From assembly GCA_947489085.1 (NCBI GenBank), contig CANLCJ010000005.1, forward strand, positions 62,001 through 126,000: 64,000 nt of DNA, in the 5' to 3' direction. The notes beneath the pieces were generated by a model that saw only the letters and a program-made list of their open reading frames with translations, did not search any database and was not told the origin of the DNA. Positions 8,711 to 17,706 of this stretch are shown one piece after another; position 1 is the stretch's first letter; the number at the start of each line of letters is the position of its first letter. The position numbers and the translations under genes are program-made. The stretch is from an uncultured Flavobacteriaceae bacterium. GTDB taxonomy: Bacteria > Bacteroidota > Bacteroidia > Flavobacteriales > Flavobacteriaceae.

Positions 8711-9943
8711 ATGGCGAAAGAAGAATTAGAATGCTCGTTTTGTGGAAGGAAAAAACCAGAAACAAATTTATTAATTGCAGGTTTAGATGCACACATATGC
8801 GATAGATGTATTGAGCAAGCACATGGTATTGTAGTAGAAGAATCTAAGCAAAGTGATACTAGCGATCTCTCTGCAGAATTAAAACTAAGAAAACCGCAAC
8901 AAATAAAGGCGTTTCTAGACGAATATATTATTGGTCAAGACACCACAAAAAAAGTAATGTCTGTAGCTGTTTATAACCACTATAAGCGATTGCTACAACC
9001 ACCATCTAACGACGATATTGAGATTCAAAAAAGTAATATCGTTATGGTAGGACAGACAGGAACAGGTAAAACATTAATGGCAAAAACCATAGCCAAAATG
9101 TTAAATGTTCCTCTAGCCATTGTAGATGCTACGGTATTAACAGAAGCAGGTTATGTAGGAGAAGATGTAGAGAGCATATTAACACGATTATTACAAGCAG
9201 CAGATTACAATTTAGAAAAGGCAGAAAAGGGTATTGTATTTATTGATGAAATAGATAAAATAGCAAGAAAGAGTGACAACCCCTCGATTACTAGAGATGT
9301 CTCTGGAGAAGGAGTACAACAAGCTCTTTTAAAGTTATTAGAAGGTACTGTAGTTAATGTGCCACCAAAAGGTGGTAGAAAGCATCCAGACCAAAAGTTT
9401 ATAGAAGTAAATACAGAAAATATTTTGTTTATTGCAGGTGGTGCTTTCGATGGTATTGAGCGTGTAATTTCAAAACGTTTAAATATGAAAGCAGTTGGTT
9501 ATGCCGCATCAATGTCAGACAATGTTGTAGACCAAAGCAATCTTTTGCAATATATTATACCAAAAGATTTGAAAGACTTTGGTTTAATTCCTGAAATTAT
9601 TGGACGTCTTCCTGTATTAACACATATGGATCCTTTGGATGAGAAAACGCTTAGAGCCATTCTTACCGAACCCAAAAATGCAATCATCAAGCAATACAAA
9701 AAATTGTTTGATATGGATGATATTACTTTTAATATTACAGATGGTGCACTTTCGTTTATTGTAAATAAAGCAATAGAATATAAATTAGGCGCCAGAGGTT
9801 TGCGTTCGTTATGCGAAGAAATTTTAACAGATGCTATGTTCGAATTGCCAAGCAGCGAAGATAAAAAGCTAAACGTTACAAAAGGATATGCAGAAGAGAA
9901 GCTAACCAAAACAACCTTAAAAAAGTTAAAAGCAGTCTCTTAA
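8711..9943 (+). CDS. clpX: ATP-dependent Clp protease ATP-binding subunit ClpX
   Basis: AAA+ unfoldase that feeds substrates to ClpP. 410 residues from the ATG at 8711; an in-frame TTG one codon earlier adds nothing. The N-terminal zinc finger uses Cys 8, 11, 30 and 33. The Walker A GQTGTGKT is near residue 115, the Walker B is '[10 protein letters not shown]', and the pore-loop and sensor-2 'GARGLRS' segments are intact. It directly follows clpP and ends with its own terminator. Confidence 0.97.
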   Translation: MAKEELECSFCGRKKPETNLLIAGLDAHICDRCIEQAHGIVVEESKQSDTSDLSAELKLRKPQQIKAFLDEYIIGQDTTKKVMSVAVYNHYKRLLQPPSNDDIEIQKSNIVMVGQTGTGKTLMAKTIAKMLNVPLAIVDATVLTEAGYVGEDVESILTRLLQAADYNLEKAEKGIVFIDEIDKIARKSDNPSITRDVSGEGVQQALLKLLEGTVVNVPPKGGRKHPDQKFIEVNTENILFIAGGAFDGIERVISKRLNMKAVGYAASMSDNVVDQSNLLQYIIPKDLKDFGLIPEIIGRLPVLTHMDPLDEKTLRAILTEPKNAIIKQYKKLFDMDDITFNITDGALSFIVNKAIEYKLGARGLRSLCEEILTDAMFELPSSEDKKLNVTKGYAEEKLTKTTLKKLKAVS

Positions 9944-9966
9944 TAATTAGATTAAAAATACATGTT

Positions 9967-9992
9967 AAAGCATTCTGTTTACAGAATGCTTT
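9967..9992 (+). terminator. clpX terminator
   Basis: AAAGCATTCTG and CAGAATGCTTT form a perfect 11-bp stem with a TTTA loop, followed by TTCTTTTT, 23 bases after the clpX stop. Confidence 0.8.
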
Positions 9993-10076
9993 TTCTTTTT
10001 AAAAGAAAACCAATGCTTTTGCTACTAATGGTAAAAGAGTTGTGTTAGATAAAAGTAATAGTTAAAGAAACATACC

Positions 10077-10137
10077 GTGTAATGCCCCATAGCAGCTAAT
10101 GGCAGTTTGCCACTTAAGGTTTAATGGTAAATTACAC
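10077..10137 (+). other. Possible folded leader upstream of pth
   Basis: Nested complementary arms are visible: GTGTAAT (10077-10083) with ATTACAC (10131-10137), inside that CCAT (10087-10090) with ATGG (10124-10127), and a hairpin TGGCA-GTT-TGCCA (10100-10112). The block lies after the clpX terminator and 33 bases before pth. It matches no riboswitch I recognise and could be chance. Confidence 0.3.
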
Positions 10138-10170
10138 TTGCCAAGCAAAAAGGAATAAGATTAAAAACAG

Positions 10171-10737
10171 ATGAAGAAATTTTTAATTGTTGGTCTAGGC
10201 AATATTGGTGCAGAATACACCAACACAAGACATAATATAGGTTTTAAAATATTAGATCATTTTGCAAAAGAAGAAGCACTAACCTTCGAAACGCAAAAGC
10301 TAGGAGATATAGCCACATATAAATTAAAAGGGCGAACTTTTATTTTCTTAAAGCCCAATACTTACATGAATCTTAGTGGTAAGGCACTTTTGTATTGGTT
10401 AACAAAAGAGAATGTGCCTTTGGAGAACGTACTGGTAATTACAGACGATTTAAATTTGCCTTTCGGAAGCATTAGAGTAAAACCTAAGGGTAGTGATGGA
10501 GGCCACAATGGCTTAAAGGATATACAATTAAAGTTGAATACAACCAAATACAATCGTTTTCGTTTTGGTATAAGTAATGCTTTTAGCAAAGGAAGACAAG
10601 TAGATTATGTTTTAGGCGAATGGAGTCCAGAAGAAGCATTAAAACTTACAGAACGTTTAGAGCTTTCGGTAGCACTTATAAAATCCTTTGTACTCTCAGG
10701 TATGAGCAATACAATGAATAGTTACAACGGCAAATAA
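10171..10737 (+). CDS. pth: Peptidyl-tRNA hydrolase
   Basis: Cleaves peptidyl-tRNA released from stalled ribosomes. 188 residues, the usual length. The N-terminal 'GLGNIGAEYTNTRHNIGF' contains the catalytic His 21; 'KPNTYMNLSGKAL', 'DDLNLPFG' and 'GGHNGLKDI' are the other family blocks. Here it stands alone, without the rplY neighbour often seen in this lineage, behind a possibly structured leader and convergent with the protease gene. Confidence 0.96.
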   Translation: MKKFLIVGLGNIGAEYTNTRHNIGFKILDHFAKEEALTFETQKLGDIATYKLKGRTFIFLKPNTYMNLSGKALLYWLTKENVPLENVLVITDDLNLPFGSIRVKPKGSDGGHNGLKDIQLKLNTTKYNRFRFGISNAFSKGRQVDYVLGEWSPEEALKLTERLELSVALIKSFVLSGMSNTMNSYNGK

Positions 10738-10818
10738 AATTCTAAACGTTAATTACATATTTTATACAAAGAAAAACATTATTTTTCTTCAATAGCTATT
10801 TCAAAAAAACAAGTGGTA

Positions 10819-13572
10819 TTAACGTACTATAAATTTTCTAAAAAAGCTGTTGTTACCGTCAGATAGGTTTAAAAAGTACAATCCAGATTGCGCATTGCGT
10901 AAAGTAATAGCACTACTTAAAAAATTGGTTTCAGGTAAGCGCTGTTCGTAAATCAGTTTTCCTCTAACATCGAATATCTCTATAGTAATGTTTTTAGAAT
11001 CGTGTAAAGAAGGCGCTCTTAAAAAAAACACACCAGAATCTTCAATAGGGTTAGGGAACAGTACAAAATTACCAAAAGTATCATTATTGGCTTGTAAAGC
11101 GTTACCTGTAGCAGGTTGGCAAGATTCTATAAACCATGAATTTAAAGTACCTGTATCGCCATCGAATACGTCTTCAATGGAAATAGTCCAATTGCCATTT
11201 AAATTTTCTCCATTAAACACAGATAGGGAATTGTCTTGAGGTGTTCTTTGCGTTAGGTTTTCATCACTTCTAAAACAATCAAAATCGATACCATCATCGT
11301 CAAATATACCTCGTATAGCATTACCATCTAAACGCCTGTTGTTACAGTTGTTTTCTGTTTTCAAAATTAATTCTGTACCACTAGGGCTAGTTACTGTTAT
11401 AACTAAATCTCCTATAAATTCGTGGGTTATATCAACCCCAATATTTAAATCGGTAATAACACTGGCATCTGTTATTGCAATGGTGTTTGTTGTAAGGCCA
11501 AATCCATCAGCAATATCTAAGCGAAAGTTTTCTTCAGAGTCAAATCTTGTGCAATTTTGGTTAACCTCAAGGCCAATTGCAAAACTTTCAGGACTCATGG
11601 CAAAAAACGAGTTGTTGTTACTTGGCACAATCATAAACCTACAATCTGTAGATGGCGTATCAGGAACTTCGATGGCATGTAAGCCATTGTTTGGCACGCT
11701 AGAAGCGATAGTGCTAAAAGTATCACCGCCATCAATTGAAAGTAAAATATCTACAGTAGCAGCACCGGGGAGTAAGTTTGTATTATTAACATTCCAACGG
11801 ATAAATTCTGTGCCACCAATAACAAGAGAAAACCCAGCCGCATTTTGAGAAGTGATTTCAAAAGGTCCGAAATTCTCATCGAAAGTAACACGCACATCAT
11901 CAAAACTAGTATTACCATCGTTGGGTCTATTGTCTCTAACAGTTAGCCTAAAGTTTGCAGATCTGCTCACATTAGGCACTTTCTCCCATTGGCCAGAATT
12001 AAGACCCAATTTTAAATCAGATAAATTGGGGAAATACCTTGTACTGTCTGTAGTTGGAGGAAAAGATCTAAATAAAACAGCATTATCATCCTCTAAGTTT
12101 GCATCGGGAAAGACATTACGAGCTGCATTATCATCAATTTGCTCCCAACAATAAGTTAAATTGTCTCCGTTAGCATCGCTAGCAACACCATTTAACCTAA
12201 ATGGTGTACCAACGGGAAGTATCAAATCGTCTCCAGCACTAACAGTAGGAGGTATGTTGTCTGTATCTTCAACAAAGGCACAGTTTGTAGTATCCATATA
12301 ATCTTTTATTTGTTGTATGGATAAAGCATGAAAATAAGTATCGCTATTTTGGGTTACGTTAGATGATCCAGAGATCCCAGCATTTCCCATTATGGTACTA
12401 CCACTTCCAGGTTCTATCTGCACCCCAGTAAGCTCATTCCCCATAAATGTCCAAGTGTGGTTGGCACCGAATTGATGCCCAATTTCGTGCGCCAGTAAAT
12501 TAATATCAAAGTTAAATCCAATTGGGCTTACCGAGCCAGAGAAGCCTCTATCCTTTGCTTCATTATTAAATGTGTTGCCACCAAACTCATCTTCTTCGTC
12601 TGTAGTATCACAATTAATAGAAATAACAGGGCCATTATTACAAACACATCCAATACAGCCTGCATTACCGAGAATACCAGAAGGTGTAAGTGCAAATAAG
12701 TGGCCAAGATCGTAGTTTTCAACTCCAACATTGCACCGTAAAGCAGTTTGTAATTCATCGCTAAATGCTCCAGAAAAATCTGAATACGGATCTGTTTCAG
12801 AATCGAGAAAGATTACAGCATCATTATTTTCTATAAGTTGCAATGTTACATTTAGATCGTTTTCAAAAATGGCATTAACTGTAGTTAAACTCGCCGCTAT
12901 TGCAGCGTTAACACGCTCTAAAGTGCCGCCATGAAATTGCGCATACTCGCCCGTAACAGATACAGCTATACGAAATGTACGTTTAATATTGCTGTTTACA
13001 TTGCCCTTGCCCGTTAAAGACCTTTGTGATTTGGCAGATGTACTCAAAGGAGTGTTACAAGTTAACTCTGTCTGTTTTTCAATACTATCACTACGCATTA
13101 CCTTAAATTGATTGCTATGTCCAGAATAAGGTTCTATAACTGTTGTGCTACCATCTCCTATAATAATTCCTGAAAGCCCATTGTAAGGCGATAAGCTAAA
13201 CCTTAAATAATGAGAAGGCACGTCTACCCCATAGCCAACATAGGATCTTATGTTAGAGTATTTGGTTTGTAAGTTGCCTTGCATTACAGAAGATTCCATA
13301 ATTCTGTAACGCTCCAATTGGCCTTTAGCATTAGGAAAACTAATTAACAAACCATTGCTTCTAGTACCAGACGTTACTTGTTTGGCTTTGGTAAGACAAT
13401 TGGAGAAATACGTATAGTCGAACGTGTAAGAAATGTCTTTTTTAGATGTCGATATAGATTTTTGGGATTTATTATGATGTGCTATTTCTTTGAAAATATT
13501 ATCTTGGGCAGCCAAGGTAAACACCATTAAAAAAGTTATTGCGGTTAAAACATAGTTTAGCTTTGGTTTCAT
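10819..13572 (-). CDS. Secreted reprolysin-like metzincin protease with P-domain and T9SS sorting domain
   Basis: A 917-residue exported protease. A signal peptide (about 1-22) and a propeptide-like region are followed by a metzincin catalytic domain with the zinc motif HEIGHQFGANH near residue 361. Next come Ig-like and fibronectin-like sequence ('PPTVSAGDDLILPVGTPFRLNG'), a proprotein-convertase P-domain with paired cysteines (about 690-820: 'ISDL.V...ITHEFIGDLVITVTSPSGT' type) and a type A T9SS C-terminal domain ('FVLFPNPIEDS...IFDVRGKLI...SGLYFLNL...FRKFIV'). It is expected to cross the outer membrane by the type IX system and be attached or released. The substrate is unknown. It is divergent from ribF with its own promoter. 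Confidence 0.9.
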   Translation of the reverse strand: MKPKLNYVLTAITFLMVFTLAAQDNIFKEIAHHNKSQKSISTSKKDISYTFDYTYFSNCLTKAKQVTSGTRSNGLLISFPNAKGQLERYRIMESSVMQGNLQTKYSNIRSYVGYGVDVPSHYLRFSLSPYNGLSGIIIGDGSTTVIEPYSGHSNQFKVMRSDSIEKQTELTCNTPLSTSAKSQRSLTGKGNVNSNIKRTFRIAVSVTGEYAQFHGGTLERVNAAIAASLTTVNAIFENDLNVTLQLIENNDAVIFLDSETDPYSDFSGAFSDELQTALRCNVGVENYDLGHLFALTPSGILGNAGCIGCVCNNGPVISINCDTTDEEDEFGGNTFNNEAKDRGFSGSVSPIGFNFDINLLAHEIGHQFGANHTWTFMGNELTGVQIEPGSGSTIMGNAGISGSSNVTQNSDTYFHALSIQQIKDYMDTTNCAFVEDTDNIPPTVSAGDDLILPVGTPFRLNGVASDANGDNLTYCWEQIDDNAARNVFPDANLEDDNAVLFRSFPPTTDSTRYFPNLSDLKLGLNSGQWEKVPNVSRSANFRLTVRDNRPNDGNTSFDDVRVTFDENFGPFEITSQNAAGFSLVIGGTEFIRWNVNNTNLLPGAATVDILLSIDGGDTFSTIASSVPNNGLHAIEVPDTPSTDCRFMIVPSNNNSFFAMSPESFAIGLEVNQNCTRFDSEENFRLDIADGFGLTTNTIAITDASVITDLNIGVDITHEFIGDLVITVTSPSGTELILKTENNCNNRRLDGNAIRGIFDDDGIDFDCFRSDENLTQRTPQDNSLSVFNGENLNGNWTISIEDVFDGDTGTLNSWFIESCQPATGNALQANNDTFGNFVLFPNPIEDSGVFFLRAPSLHDSKNITIEIFDVRGKLIYEQRLPETNFLSSAITLRNAQSGLYFLNLSDGNNSFFRKFIVR

Positions 13573-13595
13573 AGCGGTACAGGAGGTCTTTTAAA

Positions 13596-13627
13596 CAAAT
13601 TTATGTTATTTTTATGATATTAACAAT
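13596..13627 (-). promoter_or_regulatory. Promoter of the metzincin protease gene
   Basis: The minus strand has TAAATTTG at 13596-13603 and ATTG at 13624-13627 as a near -33 box (spacing 20). The -7 element is 24 bases before the protease start. Confidence 0.5.
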
Positions 13628-13638
13628 TATAGAATTTT

Positions 13639-14577
13639 ATGAGTAATGCGGTTAATATAGAGGACTATACGTCCAGAAAACCAACCGTAGTGACTATAGG
13701 GACTTTTGATGGTGTACATGTAGGACACCAAAAAATAGTAAAGCGTTTGGTAGATCATGCTTGTAAGGAGAATCTTAAATCTGTAATTCTTACGTTCTTT
13801 CCACATCCAAGAATGGTATTACAAAAAGATTCGGGTATTAAATTAATTAATACAATAAGAGAACGTAGCCAGATCTTAGATCGTATTGGTTTAGACTATT
13901 TATTGATTAAAAAATTTACCAAGGCATTTTCCAGACTAACAGCAGAAGAATTTGTTAAAGACATTTTAGTGGATAAACTTAACGCTAAGAAAGTAATTAT
14001 TGGTTACGATCATCGTTTTGGAAGAAATCGAAATGCAGATATTAACGATTTAAAAGCTTTCGGAGACAGTTACGGTTTTGAAGTAGAAGAAATCTCTGTG
14101 GAAGACGTTGATAAAGTAGCGGTAAGCTCTACAAAAATTCGGCAAGCACTACAAGAGGGAGCTGTAGAAACAGTAAATGCTTATTTAGGTTACGAGTTTA
14201 TGTTGTCTGGAAAAGTTGTAGAAGGCAAAGGCTTAGGGAGACAAATAGGCTACCGTACCGCAAATATAGCAATACCCGAAGATTACAAAATTGTACCCAA
14301 GTATGGCGCTTATATAGTGGCTTCGAAATTAGAAGGTAAAACTGTATATGGTATGATGAATATAGGGGTAAACCCCACTGTAGATGGTAAAAAAGAATCT
14401 ATAGAAGTGCATTTTTTCGATTTTAACGCGTCCATATACAATAAAGACATACAGGTTAATGTGCTAAAACGCATTAGAGACGAACGAAAGTTTGAAACCC
14501 TAGAAGCGCTTAAAGCGCAATTGCAAAAAGATAAAATCTTCTCAACACAATTTATTAAAGCCCACCATGCTCAATAA
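13639..14577 (+). CDS. ribF: Bifunctional riboflavin kinase / FAD synthetase
   Basis: Makes FMN and then FAD from riboflavin. 312 residues. The N-terminal nucleotidyltransferase domain has 'TIGTFDGVHVGHQ' (the H-x-G-H type motif) and 'SSTKIR' near residue 172. The C-terminal flavokinase domain has 'GRQIGYRTANI' and 'YGMMNIGVNPT'. The last 11 bases overlap the start of the next gene, an HTTM membrane protein, so the two are probably translated together. Confidence 0.95.
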   Translation: MSNAVNIEDYTSRKPTVVTIGTFDGVHVGHQKIVKRLVDHACKENLKSVILTFFPHPRMVLQKDSGIKLINTIRERSQILDRIGLDYLLIKKFTKAFSRLTAEEFVKDILVDKLNAKKVIIGYDHRFGRNRNADINDLKAFGDSYGFEVEEISVEDVDKVAVSSTKIRQALQEGAVETVNAYLGYEFMLSGKVVEGKGLGRQIGYRTANIAIPEDYKIVPKYGAYIVASKLEGKTVYGMMNIGVNPTVDGKKESIEVHFFDFNASIYNKDIQVNVLKRIRDERKFETLEALKAQLQKDKIFSTQFIKAHHAQ

Positions 14578-15883
14578 ACTACTTTTTAAGCACATAGACA
14601 ATACGCAGCTCGTTGTGTTTAGAGTGTGTTTTGGTCTGCTTTGTTTTTTAGAATCTTTTGGAGCGATACTTACAGGTTGGGTAAAGCGTACACTTGTAGA
14701 ACCAAAATTTACATTTTCGTTTATCGGTTTCGAATGGTTGCAACCCCTAAGTGGTAACGGAATGTATGTGTATTATGTTGTAATGAGTATATCTGCAATA
14801 GGCATTATGTTGGGATATAAATACCGTTACAGTATGTTAGCGTTTACCATATTGTGGACGGGAACTTATTTAATGCAGAAATCATCTTATAACAATCATT
14901 ATTATTTATTAGTACTTATAAGTGCAATAATGGTAGTTATGCCAGCTCATAAGGCACTATCTCTCGATGCAAAATTTAATCCAAATCTGCGGCAAAATAC
15001 AATGCCCAATTGGTGTAGGTTAACGTTTATTATCCAACTTTTTATAGTTTACACTTACGCCTCTCTAGCAAAACTATATCCAGATTGGTTGGATGGAACA
15101 ACCATGAAGATGCTTATGTCTGGCAAAAAAAATTACCCTTTAATAGGCGCATTGCTACAGGAAAAATGGTTGCAGAGTATTCTTAGTTACGGAGGTATTT
15201 TATTCGATGGATTAATTGTACCCTTATTGCTGTTTAAGCCAACGCGAAAGTGGGCTTTTATAATATCAATAGGATTTCACATGTTTAATTCTATAGTATT
15301 TCAAATAGGCATATTCCCTTATTTAGCATTAGCTTTTTACCTGTTTTTCTTTCCACCAAAAACAATTCAAAAGCTGTTTTTAAAAAAACGCACGTTTTAT
15401 GAACTTGAAGAAGTAAAAACCCCAAAACGCCATAGGTTATGGGTTGCAGTTTTTGCCATCTATTTTATAGTGCAAATAGGGTTGCCATTACGGCACCATT
15501 TTATAGAAGATAACGTGTTGTGGACCGAAGAAGGGCACCGTTTATCTTGGCGTATGATGTTAAGAGTAAAACACGGGCGTGCCACCTACACTGTAGAAGA
15601 TAAAGAAACAGGCGCTAAGCAAATTATAAATTTGGACCATTATCTTACCAAAAAACAACAACGTGGCGTTACAACAAAACCAGATGTTATTTGGCAATTT
15701 GCCCAACGTTTAAAAGCAGATTTTAAAGCAAAAGGCCAAGACGTAGCAGTTTACGTAAATTGCAAAGTAAGTGTAAATGGTAGATTTATGCGAAAGCTTA
15801 TTAAAAGTGATGTAGACATAGCTAGTTTACCGTGGAATCCTGTAAACCATAGCGACTGGATTTTACCTTCGAAAATAGATTAA
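14567..15883 (+). CDS. HTTM-domain integral membrane protein (vitamin K-dependent carboxylase-like)
   Basis: A 438-residue polytopic membrane protein with about six to eight hydrophobic helices over residues 15-290 and a soluble C-terminal tail. The N-terminal 'FRVCFGLLCFLESFG' followed by spaced helices and 'YTYASLAKLYPDWLDG' is typical of the HTTM family, which shares its fold with gamma-glutamyl carboxylase; bacterial members are mostly uncharacterised. It overlaps ribF by 11 bases. The catalytic activity cannot be judged from the sequence. Confidence 0.8.
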   Translation: MLNKLLFKHIDNTQLVVFRVCFGLLCFLESFGAILTGWVKRTLVEPKFTFSFIGFEWLQPLSGNGMYVYYVVMSISAIGIMLGYKYRYSMLAFTILWTGTYLMQKSSYNNHYYLLVLISAIMVVMPAHKALSLDAKFNPNLRQNTMPNWCRLTFIIQLFIVYTYASLAKLYPDWLDGTTMKMLMSGKKNYPLIGALLQEKWLQSILSYGGILFDGLIVPLLLFKPTRKWAFIISIGFHMFNSIVFQIGIFPYLALAFYLFFFPPKTIQKLFLKKRTFYELEEVKTPKRHRLWVAVFAIYFIVQIGLPLRHHFIEDNVLWTEEGHRLSWRMMLRVKHGRATYTVEDKETGAKQIINLDHYLTKKQQRGVTTKPDVIWQFAQRLKADFKAKGQDVAVYVNCKVSVNGRFMRKLIKSDVDIASLPWNPVNHSDWILPSKID

Positions 15884-15901
15884 AATCATACCGCAATTCA
15901 T

Positions 15902-15909
15902 TAAATTTG
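15902..15909 (+). promoter_or_regulatory. serS -7 promoter element
   Basis: TAAATTTG, matching TAnnTTTG, 19 bases before the serS ATG. No TTTG box is seen at the usual upstream distance. Confidence 0.45.
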
Positions 15910-15928
15910 TCCCTTAAATTTTCAAACC

Positions 15929-17200
15929 ATGTTACAAGTTCCGTTTATTAGAGAAAACAAAGCAGAAGTTATAGAGCGATTGTCTAAACGTAATATAGAC
16001 GCTGTTAAAATGATAGATGCTGTTATTGTTTTAGATGAAAAACGAAGAAGCATCCAAGCACAATTAGATACAGTTTTAGCAGAGTCTAATACCATCTCTA
16101 AGCAAATAGGGGGCTTGTACAAGTCTGGAAAAGTAGAAGAAGCCAATGTTTTAAAAGCAAAGACAGGAGAATTAAAGGAGAAGTCTAAAACATTAGCAGA
16201 AACCTTAACTACTGTAGAAGGCGAGCTAAAGGACTTGCTGTATCAAATTCCAAATGTTCCCCACGACTCAGTACCTGTAGGTAACTCTGAAGCAGATAAT
16301 GAGGAATTGCTACGTGCAGGCGATGTGCCAAAACTTCATGAAGGCGCTTTGCCACATTGGGAATTGGCAAAAAAGTACGACATTATAGACTTTGAGTTAG
16401 GTAATAAAATAGCTGGCGCAGGTTTTCCAGTATATAAAGGTAAAGGCGCAAGATTACAACGCGCCCTAATAGCTTATTTTTTAGATACAAATACAGCAGC
16501 AGGTTATACCGAATATCAACTTCCGCATTTGGTTAACGAAGCTTCTGGGTTAGGTACAGGGCAGCTTCCCGATAAAGAAGGGCAAATGTATCACGTTACA
16601 GAAGATAATTTATACCTTATACCAACTGCAGAAGTGCCAGGTACAAATATTTTTAGAGACGTTATAGTAAACGAGAGCGAATTGCCGATAAGCATTACAG
16701 GCTATACGCCTTGTTTTAGACGAGAAGCAGGAAGCTATGGTGCACACGTGAGAGGGCTAAACAGATTGCACCAATTCGATAAAGTAGAGATTATAAGAGT
16801 AGAGCACCCATCTAAATCTTACAAAGCCTTAGATGGCATGGTAAATCATGTAAAATCGATTTTAGAAGCTTTAAAACTGCCTTATAGAATTTTAAGATTG
16901 TGCTCTGGAGATACCTCTTTTACAGCAGCATTAACATACGATTTCGAGATTTTTTCTACAGCGCAAGACCGTTGGCTAGAAGTGTCTTCCGTATCTAATT
17001 TTGAAACCTTCCAAGCCAACCGTTTAAAATTAAGACTAAAAAATAACGACGGTAAAAAGGAATTAGCACACACATTAAACGGCAGTGCATTAGCGCTACC
17101 TCGAATTTTGGCAGGTATTTTAGAAAATTATCAAAAAGAAGATGGAATACACATTCCAGAAGTATTACAGCCCTATACCGGTTTTGCTAAAATTGATTAA
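15929..17200 (+). CDS. serS: Serine--tRNA ligase
   Basis: Class II aminoacyl-tRNA synthetase charging tRNA-Ser. 423 residues. The N-terminal coiled-coil tRNA-binding arm spans about 30-110. Motif 2 (FRREAGSYG, 'GLNRLHQFDKVE') and motif 3 ('NGSALALPRILAGILENYQ') are intact. The family usually has a glycine-rich 'VSNFETFQANRLKLR'-like segment before motif 3, which is seen here. The gene follows ribF-HTTM, a conserved flavobacterial order. Confidence 0.97.
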   Translation: MLQVPFIRENKAEVIERLSKRNIDAVKMIDAVIVLDEKRRSIQAQLDTVLAESNTISKQIGGLYKSGKVEEANVLKAKTGELKEKSKTLAETLTTVEGELKDLLYQIPNVPHDSVPVGNSEADNEELLRAGDVPKLHEGALPHWELAKKYDIIDFELGNKIAGAGFPVYKGKGARLQRALIAYFLDTNTAAGYTEYQLPHLVNEASGLGTGQLPDKEGQMYHVTEDNLYLIPTAEVPGTNIFRDVIVNESELPISITGYTPCFRREAGSYGAHVRGLNRLHQFDKVEIIRVEHPSKSYKALDGMVNHVKSILEALKLPYRILRLCSGDTSFTAALTYDFEIFSTAQDRWLEVSSVSNFETFQANRLKLRLKNNDGKKELAHTLNGSALALPRILAGILENYQKEDGIHIPEVLQPYTGFAKID

Positions 17201-17336
17201 TTTCTACGTATTGAAATGTTAAAAAACCGATAAAACACATCATTTTAACGCTGTTTAACGAATAAATCACATTTTATTTGGGGTTTCTAAGTATTTATTG
17301 CGATATTACTTAAGAATTTATAAAAGCCTACTTAGT

Positions 17337-17459
17337 ATGAAAAATATATTGCGCCTCTTTTTACTTGTAGCATTTGTTTTTATTGGAAGCAAAGTTATAT
17401 TTTCAGACCTTGATACATCAAACTCTGAAACTAAAACGGTTGCTGTAGTAAACGAATAA
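17337..17459 (+). CDS. Hypothetical 40-residue membrane or secreted peptide
   Basis: A short ATG-TAA reading frame. It starts MKNILRLFLLVAFVFIGSK, a good signal peptide or single helix, followed by a polar, acidic tail of about 18 residues ending VVNE. It stands alone in the serS-TPR interval, and a terminator hairpin lies about 95 bases downstream. I do not recognise it; the amphipathic design argues for a real small gene, but there is no homology evidence. Confidence 0.45.
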   Translation: MKNILRLFLLVAFVFIGSKVIFSDLDTSNSETKTVAVVNE

Positions 17460-17554
17460 CCTACGTTACATAGTGAAAGCTGTCCCCAATCGATTGCGCT
17501 ATCGTTTTTAATTACGATAGTTTAAGTTAATAGAAACATTATTTTGATTGGTAG

Positions 17555-17580
17555 TGCCCGAAATATATTCGGGCATTTTT
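17555..17580 (+). terminator. Terminator between the 40-residue ORF and the TPR gene
   Basis: TGCCCGAA and TTCGGGCA form a perfect 8-bp stem with the loop ATATA, followed by TTTTT. It would end transcripts from serS or from the small ORF. Confidence 0.75.
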
Positions 17581-17706
17581 ATAGAATACCTCCAAACAAT
17601 AGCGAACAGAACACTTACATACTTCAAGTTAAGCAAGAGGTAATCTAACCCTTAAATTCAGGTTAAACATAATTGCAATTTAAAGCCAGTTCTTTATCTT
17701 TACTTT

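Noticed and set aside
11339-11848. 169-codon ORF antisense to the metzincin protease
   Set aside because: Shadow of the protease, whose domains are continuous through this region.
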